From Desulfotignum sp. (GTDB lineage: Bacteria > Desulfobacterota > Desulfobacteria > Desulfobacterales > Desulfobacteraceae), in NCBI GenBank assembly GCA_021737445.1, contig JAIPDY010000059.1:1-15372 (forward strand): a stretch of 15,372 bases of DNA, in the 5' to 3' direction. Both the position numbers and the translations under genes were made by a program. Below the pieces are notes generated by a model. That model had not been told where the DNA came from and searched no databases. It worked only from the letters and a program-made list of their open reading frames with translations. This document shows, piece after piece, positions 7,437 to 15,218 of this stretch; within the stretch, counting starts at the first letter, position 1, and each line of letters begins with the position of its first letter.

Positions 7437-8321
7437 ATGGACATATTTTTGCAGCTGATTTCCAGTGGTTTTCTGGTCGGGGGAATCTATGCCCTTATTG
7501 CCCTGGGATTTGTTCTTATTTACAAGGCCACCAACATCATCAATTTTGCCACCGGCGAATTCATGATGATCGGCGCCTATATTTTTTATTCCCTCATGGT
7601 CTATCTTGAACTGTCTCCTTTTGTCGGATTTCCCCTGGTTATTGTTTGTGCCGCCCTGCTGGGCGCCTTGGTTGAGCGCCTGATTTTAAGGCATATGCTG
7701 GGACAGCCCAATATTTCTATCATCATGGTGACCATCGGCCTGAGTTCCATTTTACTGGGGCTCGCTGAAATGATCTGGGGGTCCAGTTTCAGGAGTTTTC
7801 CCCCGCTGTTTCCCAGAAAGCCCATTATTCTGGGGGAGATCGTGTTGCGGTCCAATCTGTTTTACGGCTTTGTTATGGCGATGGTTGTGGTGGCCGTTTT
7901 TTTGATTGTATTCAAGTATGCCAAGGTCGGGGTGGCCATGCGGGCCACTGCCAATGATCAGGTCGCCGCGTTTTCGATGGGAATCAACGTAAAAACCATG
8001 TTTACCATTTCCTGGGCATTCGGTGCCATAGCCGCTTCCCTGGGAGGCATCATCATCGGCAACATCGGCGGGGTACAACCTACCCTGGGGCATATAGGGC
8101 TGAAGATATTTCCCATCGTGATCCTGGGGGGGCTTGACTCCATTATCGGTGCGGTGATCGGGGGATTTATCGTGGGAATCGTGGAAAACCTGGCCGGCGG
8201 CTACCTGGACCCGTATTTTTACGGGGGTGTCAAAGATCTTGCCCCATTTATTGTCCTGCTTTTCATTCTGTTTATCAAACCCTATGGACTGTTCGGCACA
8301 AAAGAGATCGAGCGGCTTTAA
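7437..8321 (+). CDS. livH: Branched-chain-type ABC transporter permease, LivH-like
   Basis: A 294-residue integral membrane protein with about eight hydrophobic segments. The family N-terminus is clear: GGIYALIALGFVLIYKATNI followed by INFATGEFMMIGAY, the segment normally reading INFAQGEF in LivH. The C-terminal half has GAIAASLGGII and the ILGGLDSIIGAVIGGFIVGI segment. The ATG at 7437 has GAAAGG at 7425-7430 and fits the family start; an upstream in-frame codon at 7359 would overlap livG by 62 bp with no hydrophobic content. It pairs with the LivM-like permease to form the membrane channel. Confidence 0.92.
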   Translation: MDIFLQLISSGFLVGGIYALIALGFVLIYKATNIINFATGEFMMIGAYIFYSLMVYLELSPFVGFPLVIVCAALLGALVERLILRHMLGQPNISIIMVTIGLSSILLGLAEMIWGSSFRSFPPLFPRKPIILGEIVLRSNLFYGFVMAMVVVAVFLIVFKYAKVGVAMRATANDQVAAFSMGINVKTMFTISWAFGAIAASLGGIIIGNIGGVQPTLGHIGLKIFPIVILGGLDSIIGAVIGGFIVGIVENLAGGYLDPYFYGGVKDLAPFIVLLFILFIKPYGLFGTKEIERL

Positions 8322-8339
8322 CAAAGAGGAACAGCAATT

Positions 8340-9383
8340 ATGTACATCGGAGACTTCAAAGAAACATATGCGTCAGACCAGGCTGTGTTTGTAAATACCA
8401 CCTCCCGATTCTGGCTGGGGGTCCTGTTTGTCCTTCTGGCTGTTTTTCCCTTTGTGGTCGGTGATTATCTCCTGTTCATGGCCAATCTGATCGGCATTAC
8501 CATTATTGGGGCTGTGGGATTAAATATCCTCACCGGCTGTGCCGGTCAAATCTCTCTGGGGCATGCCGCCTTCATCGGTGTGGGCGGATATACGGCAGCG
8601 ATTTTATCCAGCCGGTTCAACATGCCGTTTCTTTTATGCCTGCCGCTTTCAGGGTGTATGTCGGCCGCGTTCGGCATTATCGTGGGTGGTCCCTCTCTTC
8701 GTCTGAAAGGGATGTATCTGTGTATTGCAACATTGTCCGCCCAGTTGATTCTGGAGTTTGTGTTTGTCCACTGGGAATCCATGACCGGGGGGATCAGGGG
8801 CATTAATATTTCTCCGCCCCAGATTTTCGGTGTTGTGCTGGACAATGATTTCAAGTTTTATTTTCTGACGGTGACCCTGGTGATCATCTGCGTGACCGCT
8901 GCCCGGAATCTGTTTCGAACCCGTGTGGGCCGGGCGTTTATCGCCATCCGTGACCGGGACATATCAGCAGAACTCATGGGCATCAGCCTGCTGCGCTATA
9001 AAACCTATGCCTTTGCAGTCAGCTCTTTTATGGCCGGGTTGTCAGGATGTCTCTGGGTGAATTTTTTAAAAACAGTCACCCCGGAGCATTTCCCTTTGCT
9101 GGAAAGTGTCCGCTATCTTGCAATGATCATTGTGGGCGGCATGGGAAGCATTCTGGGATCCATATTCGGGGCGGTCTTTATGACAGTCGTACCGGAAGGG
9201 ATCAAAAGCATCCTGGGTCTTCTGGTTTCTGTTTTTCCCAATGCCATGAGTTTTCTTTTTCCCCTGCAGCAGGTGATCTTCGGGTTGTTGATCGTCATTT
9301 TCCTGGTCTTTGAACCCCATGGTCTGGCTGAAATCTGGCGGCGCATTAAAAACTATTTCCATTTGTGGCCGTTCGATCACTAG
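8340..9383 (+). CDS. livM: Branched-chain-type ABC transporter permease, LivM-like
   Basis: A 347-residue membrane protein. A polar N-terminus of about 25 residues is followed by roughly nine or ten hydrophobic segments. The LivM signature LNILTGCAGQISLGHAAFIG lies at about 62-81 and GGMGSILGSIFGAVFMTVVP in the last third. It ends in a short polar tail, WRRIKNYFHLWPFDH. AAAGAGG at 8324-8330 provides a ribosome binding site and only 18 bp separate it from livH. It is the second half of the membrane channel. Confidence 0.92.
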   Translation: MYIGDFKETYASDQAVFVNTTSRFWLGVLFVLLAVFPFVVGDYLLFMANLIGITIIGAVGLNILTGCAGQISLGHAAFIGVGGYTAAILSSRFNMPFLLCLPLSGCMSAAFGIIVGGPSLRLKGMYLCIATLSAQLILEFVFVHWESMTGGIRGINISPPQIFGVVLDNDFKFYFLTVTLVIICVTAARNLFRTRVGRAFIAIRDRDISAELMGISLLRYKTYAFAVSSFMAGLSGCLWVNFLKTVTPEHFPLLESVRYLAMIIVGGMGSILGSIFGAVFMTVVPEGIKSILGLLVSVFPNAMSFLFPLQQVIFGLLIVIFLVFEPHGLAEIWRRIKNYFHLWPFDH

Positions 9384-9427
9384 CTGATCCATATTTAACC
9401 CTTAAAACCATTAAAAAAGGAGTGATC

Positions 9428-10615
9428 ATGAAAAAAAACATTATGTTAACCTTGGCACTTGTTTTATCGTTGTTAGTTAGTGTTGGCATATCCTTTGCCG
9501 GCGAGACAATCAAAGTGGGTGCGGGCCAGCCCATTACCGGCCGGTTTGCCTTTGCCGGAAAACACATAAACCAGGGGTTGATGGACTCACTGAACTATGC
9601 CAATGAACAGGGCGGTGTCGGCGGCATGCAATTTCAATATATTTATGAGGATACCGGATACGACCTTCAGCGGGCCATTGCCTCGTTCAAGAAAATCATG
9701 GCCCAGGAAAACCCGCCCATGATGTATGGTGAGTCCACAGGAGTGGGCAAAGCCATGGCACCGGAAATCAATTCCCGCTACCATGTGGTCTACGGCTCCA
9801 CCAGTTTTTCAGAAGAGCTGAGCGATCGGGAAAAGAATCCTTATACCTTTGTGAGCGGTCCCACCTATTCCCAGCAGTTTGGTGTCCTGTTAAAATATAT
9901 TGCCCAGCAGCCAAAGAAGAACAATGCGCCGCACAAGGTTGCGTTTTTCTACAGTGACACTGAATTTGGCCGGGATCCCATCCCTTATGCCAGAGAACTG
10001 GCCAAAAAACTGGGGATCGAAGTGGTTGCCGAAGAGGTCACAAAGGTCGGGGCTGTTGATATCACCAGCCAGCTTCTGGATCTGAAACGTAACAAACCCG
10101 ATTATTGTATTTTCCAGGGATATGTGGTTCCGCCTATCCCCGAAGTGATCCGGGGTGCAAAAGATTTCGGCCTTGACATCACCTTTATGGGAACCTTCTG
10201 GGCCATGAGCAAGATGCTTCTGGACAAACTGGGTCCGGATGCCGAAGGATATATGGGCGTATCCCCTTATGCTTACTGGTATATGGATGATGTCCCCATG
10301 ATCCAGGCCATGAAAGCGTTTTCCAAAAAACACCATCCTGATGTGGACTACCGCCCAAATTCTTATATGCAGGGTTGGTTTACAGGGATGATCTATGTGA
10401 AGCTGGCTCAGATGTGCCATGATCAGGGGCTTCCCATTACCGGCGAAAACCTTAAAAATATGCTTCCCAAGATTAAAGACTGGGATACCGGCGGCCTGAA
10501 CGGGGTGGTCAGTTTTACCAATACCAATACCAATGCCACTGCCACTGGAAAGGTTTACAAGGCCCAGAATGGTAAATTTGTAGCTGTATCCGACTGGATC
10601 AGACTGGACGAATAA
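9428..10615 (+). CDS. Periplasmic substrate-binding protein, Leu/Ile/Val-BP type (Peripla_BP_6)
   Basis: A 395-residue precursor. The start at 9428 has AAAAAAGGAGTG just upstream and reveals a clean signal peptide: MKKN, a hydrophobic core to about residue 21, and probable cleavage after SFA (residue 24). The mature part begins IKVGAGQPITGRFAFAGKHI, the usual first strand and loop of type I periplasmic binding proteins. It is followed by SLNYANEQGGVGG and the paired lobes of the fold. It captures the substrate outside the inner membrane and delivers it to LivH/LivM. The linked acyl-CoA synthetase suggests a carboxylic acid rather than an amino acid, but the ligand residues cannot be judged here. 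A hairpin follows the stop. Confidence 0.9.
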   Translation: MKKNIMLTLALVLSLLVSVGISFAGETIKVGAGQPITGRFAFAGKHINQGLMDSLNYANEQGGVGGMQFQYIYEDTGYDLQRAIASFKKIMAQENPPMMYGESTGVGKAMAPEINSRYHVVYGSTSFSEELSDREKNPYTFVSGPTYSQQFGVLLKYIAQQPKKNNAPHKVAFFYSDTEFGRDPIPYARELAKKLGIEVVAEEVTKVGAVDITSQLLDLKRNKPDYCIFQGYVVPPIPEVIRGAKDFGLDITFMGTFWAMSKMLLDKLGPDAEGYMGVSPYAYWYMDDVPMIQAMKAFSKKHHPDVDYRPNSYMQGWFTGMIYVKLAQMCHDQGLPITGENLKNMLPKIKDWDTGGLNGVVSFTNTNTNATATGKVYKAQNGKFVAVSDWIRLDE

Positions 10616-10624
10616 TTTATACCT

Positions 10625-10657
10625 CCCCTGACCGGCCAGTTTGTGTCCGGTCAGGGG
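10625..10657 (+). promoter_or_regulatory. Strong hairpin after the binding-protein gene
   Basis: A perfect 11-bp stem, CCCCTGACCGG (10625-10635) with CCGGTCAGGGG (10647-10657), encloses an 11-nt loop. It is followed by AAAAAC rather than a T run, so it is not a classical terminator on either strand. In binding-protein operons such structures often protect the 3' end of the abundant binding-protein message and lower downstream expression; that role here is inferred. Confidence 0.6.
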
Positions 10658-10728
10658 AAAAACTGGGCCCGCGCTGGAATAAATCTGTTTCAGGTATTCA
10701 TACGGGGTTCCCGGACAAGGAGGACAGG

Positions 10729-11532
10729 GTGTCGGCAATTCTGGAAGTGAACAATTTAGAGGTGCTTTACAATAATATCATCCTGGTCTTGAAAGGCCTT
10801 TCCCTGAAAGTGGAGAAAGGATCCATCGTAGCATTGCTGGGGTCCAACGGTGCCGGCAAATCCACCACTCTGAAAGCTATCAGCGGGTTTTTGCCCCTGG
10901 AGGATGGTGCCATTACAGACGGAACCATTCAGTTCCTGGGAGAGGAATTAACCCGGTTGTCGCCCCATAAGATTGTTAAAAAAGGGGTTTTTCAGATCAT
11001 GGAAGGCCGGCGGGTGTTTGAAGATCTGACGGTTGAAGAAAACCTGATCTGTGGCGCCTACACCCAGAAAAAACGGTCAAAAATGATCAAGGATATGGAC
11101 AAATGTTTTGCATATTTTCCCATATTGAAAAAAAGATACAAGCGCCTGGCAGGATATTTGAGCGGCGGAGAACAGCAGATGCTGGTTATCAGCCGGGCCC
11201 TGCTGGCAACCCCCACGTTGATGATGCTGGATGAACCTTCCATGGGGCTTGCGCCGCTGCTGGTGGAAGAAATCTTTGAGATCATCAGGCAAATAAATGA
11301 AAACGAGGGCACCACCATTCTGCTTGTGGAGCAGAATGCCCGCATGGCCCTGGAAATCAGTAATTACGGATATATCATGGAAAACGGAAGGATCGTACTG
11401 GACGGACCAGTGGATGTCTTGATGGGGGACAGGGATGTTCAGGAATTTTACCTGGGCATGGGGCATGGAAACGAACAGACAAGTTACCGCAATGTGAAAC
11501 ACTACAAGCGGAGGAAAAGATGGTTGAGCTGA
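10729..11532 (+). CDS. livF: Branched-chain-type ABC transporter ATPase, LivF-like
   Basis: The 267-residue second ATPase of the importer. It has Walker A GSNGAGKST (38-46), the LivF-type MEGRRVFEDLTVEENL segment, the signature LSGGEQQML (144-152), Walker B LMMLDEPSMGLAP (about 164-176) and the LVEQNARMAL H-loop-region variant typical of LivF. It starts with GTG at 10729 behind AAGGAGGA (10717-10724). The last 20 or so residues (SYRNVKHYKRRKRWLS) form a basic extension beyond the usual FYLG end of LivF. The gene lies 113 bp after the binding-protein gene and overlaps the acyl-CoA synthetase start by 13 bp, so translation of the two is probably coupled. Confidence 0.92.
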   Translation: MSAILEVNNLEVLYNNIILVLKGLSLKVEKGSIVALLGSNGAGKSTTLKAISGFLPLEDGAITDGTIQFLGEELTRLSPHKIVKKGVFQIMEGRRVFEDLTVEENLICGAYTQKKRSKMIKDMDKCFAYFPILKKRYKRLAGYLSGGEQQMLVISRALLATPTLMMLDEPSMGLAPLLVEEIFEIIRQINENEGTTILLVEQNARMALEISNYGYIMENGRIVLDGPVDVLMGDRDVQEFYLGMGHGNEQTSYRNVKHYKRRKRWLS

Positions 11533-13331
11533 CAAACAGAACGCTGCCCCGGGTTTTTTTGGACCGGGTGGCGGCCTGCGGTGATCAGGTGGCATTGAGG
11601 GAAAAAGATTTCGGCATCTGGCAAAGCGTCACCTGGAACCAGTATCTAACCCAGGTAAAGCAGTTTGCCCTGGGGCTTTTATCCCTTGGGTTTCAGCGGG
11701 GGGACCATCTGGCCATTATCAGTGAAAATTGCAAGGAATGGCTTTATGCTGATCTGGCCTGCATCAGCCTCGGGGGGGTCACCTTAGGGGTTTATCCGAC
11801 CAGTCCGTCTGCCGAAGTCAAATATGTGGTGCGCCATTCCGATTCAGTTATTGTCCTGTGTGAGGACCAGGAACAGACAGACAAGATCCTTGAAGTAATG
11901 GATGACCTTCCTCTTGTGAAAAAAATCATTGTAAAAGATATGAAAGGAATGCGGCGGTATCCAAAAGATATCATTCTCTCGTTTGAGCAAGTGGCGGTTC
12001 TTGGCAGGCAGCTGGAAAAAAAGAATCCCTATCTGTTTCTTGAAGAGATTAAAAAAGGAGACCCTGAAGATATCTGCATTATGATCTTTACTTCCGGGAC
12101 CACGGGCCCGCCAAAGGGCGCCATGGTCAATCACCGGAACGTGGAGGCCACAACACTGTCTGCAGCAGAAGCCATGGCAGTCGTTCCTGAAGACACTGTA
12201 GTGTCCTACCTGCCCCTGTGCCATGTGGCTGAACAGATTTTCAGTCTGTACCTGCCGCTTTTTATCGGCAATACCATCAATTTCGCCGAAAGCATTGCCA
12301 CGATCCAGAATGATTTAAGGGAGATCGCTCCTTCCTTGTTTCTCGGTGTCCCCCGGATCTGGGAAAAACTTCACAGCTCCATCACCATTAACATCCAGGA
12401 TTCTTCCAGGTTCAAGAAATGGTGTTTTCACCAGTGCATGGCCATCGGGTATAAGAAGGCCAATCAGCTTCTTTCCCGTAAAAAAATCGGAACGGGGCTG
12501 ACCCTTGCCTGGTGGGCAGGATACTGGCTGATGTTCAGGGCATTACAAAATTATGTGGGGCTTCGAAAGGTCCGGCTGAGTTTATCGGCAGCAGCCAAGG
12601 TTAGTCCTGAAGAGCTGTTGTTTTTCCATGCCATCGGTATCAGGACCAAGGAAGGATACGGCATGACAGAGTGTACCGGGCTTTCCTTCATCCACATGGA
12701 AGATGATATCCGGCTCGGGACCGTGGGAAAACCGGTTTCCTGCATTGAATATAAACTGGCACCTGACGGGGAGTTGATGAAAAAAGGTCCTTCCATCTTC
12801 ATGGGCTATTACAAGAATCCCGAAGCCACGGCCAAAACCGTCATTGACGGCTGGCTGATGACCGGAGACGTTGCCACAGTGAGTGAAGACGGGCATGTTT
12901 CCATCGTGGACAGGAAAAAAGATATCCTCATCACTTCGGGCGGTAAAAATATCGCCCCGTCCCTGATTGAAAACGAACTCAAGGTCAGTCCCTATGTAAA
13001 GGAAGCGATTGTGCTGGGGGACGGAAAAAAATTCATCTCTGCCCTGATTCAGGTCGATTTTGAAAACGTGGGCAAATGGGCCACCAACCGGCAGCTTGCC
13101 TATACCACTTTTAAATCATTGTCCATGATGCCGGAAGTGACCGCCCTGATTCAGGATGCGGTGAATCATGTTAATGAAAAGTTTGCCCGGGTGGAAAACG
13201 TCCGGAAATTCCTGCTTTTAACCAAGGAACTGGATCATGATGACGATGAAATGACTGCCACCATGAAAGTCAGAAGAGCAACCATCTATAAAAAATTCGC
13301 AAGGGAAATCGAAATGATTTATAAGGGGTAA
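11520..13331 (+). CDS. AMP-forming long-chain acyl-CoA synthetase (FadD15/FAA1-like)
   Basis: A 603-residue adenylate-forming enzyme that activates a carboxylic acid with ATP to an acyl-adenylate and then to an acyl-CoA. Motifs in order are the P-loop TSGTTGPPKG (191-200), the YGMTECTG motif (380-387), GWLMTGD (444-450) with the DRKKDILITSGGKNIAP hinge region (464-480), and a C-terminal TMKVRR with the likely catalytic lysine K583. The TMKVRR ending and the overall spacing are those of long-chain fatty acyl-CoA synthetases. The start ATG has GGAGG at 11510-11514 and lies inside livF. Being last in a carboxylate-type transporter operon, it probably traps the imported acid as its CoA ester. The chain length or aromatic nature of the substrate is not decidable. 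Confidence 0.9.
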   Translation: MVELTNRTLPRVFLDRVAACGDQVALREKDFGIWQSVTWNQYLTQVKQFALGLLSLGFQRGDHLAIISENCKEWLYADLACISLGGVTLGVYPTSPSAEVKYVVRHSDSVIVLCEDQEQTDKILEVMDDLPLVKKIIVKDMKGMRRYPKDIILSFEQVAVLGRQLEKKNPYLFLEEIKKGDPEDICIMIFTSGTTGPPKGAMVNHRNVEATTLSAAEAMAVVPEDTVVSYLPLCHVAEQIFSLYLPLFIGNTINFAESIATIQNDLREIAPSLFLGVPRIWEKLHSSITINIQDSSRFKKWCFHQCMAIGYKKANQLLSRKKIGTGLTLAWWAGYWLMFRALQNYVGLRKVRLSLSAAAKVSPEELLFFHAIGIRTKEGYGMTECTGLSFIHMEDDIRLGTVGKPVSCIEYKLAPDGELMKKGPSIFMGYYKNPEATAKTVIDGWLMTGDVATVSEDGHVSIVDRKKDILITSGGKNIAPSLIENELKVSPYVKEAIVLGDGKKFISALIQVDFENVGKWATNRQLAYTTFKSLSMMPEVTALIQDAVNHVNEKFARVENVRKFLLLTKELDHDDDEMTATMKVRRATIYKKFAREIEMIYKG

Positions 13332-13461
13332 TGAATTGGGAAAGTGGATAGGTAGTTTCCCCTATTGCATTTTCAAATTTCTTTTACTATACACAGATAC
13401 AGTGTTGTCTCTCCATCGGTTTCAATCCCTGTAACCGACAGAGCGGAGCTATTTTTTTCTC

Positions 13462-14148
13462 ATGCCATTCTTCAACATATCAGATCTCATCTGGGACGAA
13501 ATCATCTATCCCCGGAGCGCCCGAAAACAGCAGACCATCGATGCCTACAGCGAGGCACTGGCGGCCGGGGCACAGTTTCCCCCCATCATCATCCAGCCCG
13601 TGGTCAATTATCCGGCCCCCAACACCAGCCTGTACGCTATTCTCCTGCTCATCCTTGACGGGATCCACCGGTGGAGTGCATACAAGGTCCTCGGCCTGAC
13701 CGAAATCGAAGCCGTGCTCTGGCAGGACCAGCCCCTGGATTATGCCACCTGCAAAGATGACATGCTCCTGGAATCGGCCCGGCGCAATATCAGCCACGGG
13801 GACCGGCTCAGTCAGACGGACAAGCGGCAGGTGGCCAGAGATATTGTTTCCCGTGATCCGGAATGTCACCTGACCGAGGAAATGCTTGCCGGCAGTCTCG
13901 GGGTCACTCAACAGACCGTCAACAACTGGATCAAAGACATCCGCGCAAGGCAGAATGCCAGCAGGGACAGTACGATCCTCCGCCTGAACCGCCTGGCCCT
14001 GCACCCGGGAACCGGACCTGATCTTTTTCGATCCCCCCTATTTCACCAAAAAAAAGAAAGCCTACCAGGAAAAGGCAGATCCCCAAACCCCGCCCATCTC
14101 CTCATTGCCCCGGCACCAATACATGCAGTTCTTTGCCCGGTTTTTTGA
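13462..14148 (+). pseudogene. ParB-like nuclease/HTH half of a broken ParB-methyltransferase gene
   Basis: Open for 228 residues. The first 85 or so form a ParB N-terminal domain with the motif DGIHRWSAY near 72-80. Residues about 100-165 carry a SHGDRLSQTDKRQVARDI helix and an HTH (TEEMLAGSLGVTQQTVNNW). After about residue 177 (LRLNRLALHPG) the sequence stops looking like protein. From there the real coding signal continues in frame 2 as the methyltransferase piece. The tail of this ORF to 14148 is therefore probably out-of-frame read-through. The start is backed only by a weak GGAG about 15 bp upstream. A truncated ParB/HTH protein could still be made. Confidence 0.7.
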
Positions 14149-14428
14149 ACTGGCCCATGAAAACACCCGTCCCGGCGCCATCCTGGCATTTCTCAACGCA
14201 GACTGGCGCGATTTTGAATCCACCCCGGCAAAAAAAGAATCTCCGGATCACGCCATCACCCTGTTTGACTTTCACCGGCTTTTGTCAGAAACAGGATGGA
14301 AAATTACCCACCGCATTGAATGTCCCCTGTCATCTGAACGCCTCAGCGGCACCCAGGTGAAAAAAATGCAGGACAAGCGGATCCTTGGCACCTTCAGCCG
14401 AAACCTTTTAATCGCAAAACACATATAA
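13988..14428 (+). pseudogene. DNA methyltransferase C-terminal remnant (DPPY motif)
   Basis: Frame 2 is open from a stop at 13985-13987 to the TAA at 14426-14428. It encodes PDLIFFDPPYF (DPPY at 14030-14041), then SLPRHQYMQFFARFFELAHE, FLNADWRDFE, FDFHRLLSETGW and a C-terminal KKMQDKRILGTFSRNLLIAKHI. The DPPY catalytic motif with these following strands is the C-terminal half of an N6-adenine or N4-cytosine DNA methyltransferase fold. The SAM-binding motif I and the first strands are absent, and there is no good start codon before DPPY. The piece overlaps the end of the ParB ORF in another frame. It looks like the other half of one fused gene that lost an internal segment near 13985-14015. 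Confidence 0.65.
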
Positions 14429-14429
14429 G

Positions 14430-14549
14430 GCGGTTCACGGCGATGTGAGGGCACTGCTGAATGCCGGCATACTCGCTCGCACGGACAAAGGGCGTATCGT
14501 TTTCCCCTATGATGCGGTTAAAGTCGAGTTTCTGCTGCATGCGGCATAA
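14430..14549 (+). pseudogene. C-terminal fragment of an HTH regulator (HVO_A0114-like)
   Basis: Immediately after the methyltransferase stop, frame 3 encodes AVHGDVRALLNAGILARTDK then GRIVFPYDAVKVEFLLHAA and a TAA at 14547-14549. This matches my memory of the C-terminal winged-helix portion of HVO_A0114-type regulators or antitoxins, which end in VHxDVxALLxAG...GRIVFPYDAVxV. The open frame upstream begins only after a stop at 14409-14411, and no start codon or N-terminal domain is present. It is therefore a stub joined to the methyltransferase remnant. Confidence 0.6.
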
Positions 14550-14568
14550 GGCCATCCAAAGGAAAATT

Positions 14569-14883
14569 ATGAAAAACATATTCGCATCCATACCGGATGC
14601 CTTTGAAGAAGAACTTTTTGACGATCTGCTCAAAAGCGGCAATATACGCATAGAGCGGATCCTCTCCAAGGGACAGTCGTCGCCGGCACAGGGGTGGTAT
14701 GACCAGTCGGAGAATGAATGGGTGGTTGTGCTGGAGGGATCCGGCATCATCGTTTTTGAAGACGGCAGAGAAATCACTTTGGGCAGAGGGGACTGTATCA
14801 ACATCCCCGCCCATGCCAGACACCGGGTCAAATGGACAGATCCGGACCGGGTCACGGTCTGGCTGGCGGTATTTTACGACTGA
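14569..14883 (+). CDS. Small single-domain cupin protein
   Basis: A 104-residue intact ORF with ATG at 14569 and AAAGG at 14558-14562. The fold is readable: NEWVVVLEGSGIIVFEDG is the first cupin motif, followed by a GRGDCINIPAHARHRVKWT second motif and a terminal TVWLAVFY strand. The usual HxH pair of cupin motif 1 is missing (WYDQSENEW stands in its place), while two histidines of motif 2 remain. Metal binding is thus uncertain. Similar small cupins are common as isolated genes with no assigned function. It is the only clearly intact gene between the ParB remnant and the antitoxin. Confidence 0.8.
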   Translation: MKNIFASIPDAFEEELFDDLLKSGNIRIERILSKGQSSPAQGWYDQSENEWVVVLEGSGIIVFEDGREITLGRGDCINIPAHARHRVKWTDPDRVTVWLAVFYD

Positions 14884-14969
14884 TTTTTCCTCTTGATGAC
14901 CGCTTTCCCGAGCCAGTTTTATGAGCGCATCGCTGAAATCCTTGATATCAAAGCAGACAGAATTTCATA

Positions 14970-15119
14970 ATGAACCGGTTCAAAGAAAACATGATCCGCC
15001 AGCTGACCACCCATGAAGGCCTGCGCCTCAAACCCTACCTGTGCCCGGCCGGTAAACTCACCATCGGCATCGGCAGAAACCCTGACCGCCATGATGGCAT
15101 CGGGACAGCTGCCGGATGA
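14970..15119 (+). pseudogene. Truncated phage lysozyme (glycoside hydrolase 24-like)
   Basis: A 49-residue ORF reads MIRQLTTHEGLRLKPYLC then AGKLTIGIGRNPD. The HEGLRLKPY segment contains the catalytic glutamate, and TIGIGRN is the GH24 (T4-type) lysozyme motif that normally continues as NLEDRGI. After GRN the similarity ends and a TGA follows at 15117-15119, so about two thirds of the enzyme is missing. The start overlaps the stop of a 24-codon ORF (14896-14970) as TAATG, resembling compact phage gene packing. The bases 15120-15189 hold nothing recognisable. This is a relic of a prophage lysis or tail-lysozyme gene. Confidence 0.65.
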
Positions 15120-15189
15120 ACCAGGGGGCACGGTTTTTTCTGGATGAGGTGAAAGCGGGAATAACCTGGGAAGACAGCCAAAACAGAAA

Positions 15190-15218
15190 TTGACAAAAGA
15201 TTGTGCATGGATTATTCT
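15190..15218 (+). promoter_or_regulatory. Sigma-70 promoter of the Phd-type antitoxin gene
   Basis: A perfect -35 box TTGACA (15190-15195) is separated by exactly 17 bp from TATTCT (15213-15218), four of six to the -10 consensus. The transcript would start near 15225, inside the palindromic operator and about 39 bp before the antitoxin ATG. Confidence 0.72.

Noticed and set aside
9890..10738. 282-residue minus-strand ORF opposite the binding-protein gene
   Set aside because: It mirrors a clear secreted binding-protein gene, shows no recognisable motif and crosses the intergenic hairpin. It is a shadow ORF.
13346..13366. Inverted ATAGG/CCTAT pair as a terminator for the ligase operon
   Set aside because: The stem is only 5 bp, AT-rich and not followed by a T run. 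No convincing terminator was found after the ligase gene.
13360..13375. CCCTATTGCATTTTCA as a possible third copy of the direct repeat
   Set aside because: Only about 11 of 16 positions agree with the 6525 repeat and it lies downstream of the operon, so chance similarity is as likely.
14105..14428. A separate 107-residue gene starting at a TTG at 14105
   Set aside because: The same frame carries methyltransferase sequence, including DPPY, well upstream of this codon, so the start is artificial.
14461..14568. A 36-residue N-terminal extension of the cupin
   Set aside because: This stretch encodes the regulator stub in another frame. The ATG at 14569 has its own ribosome binding site and matches the family N-terminus.
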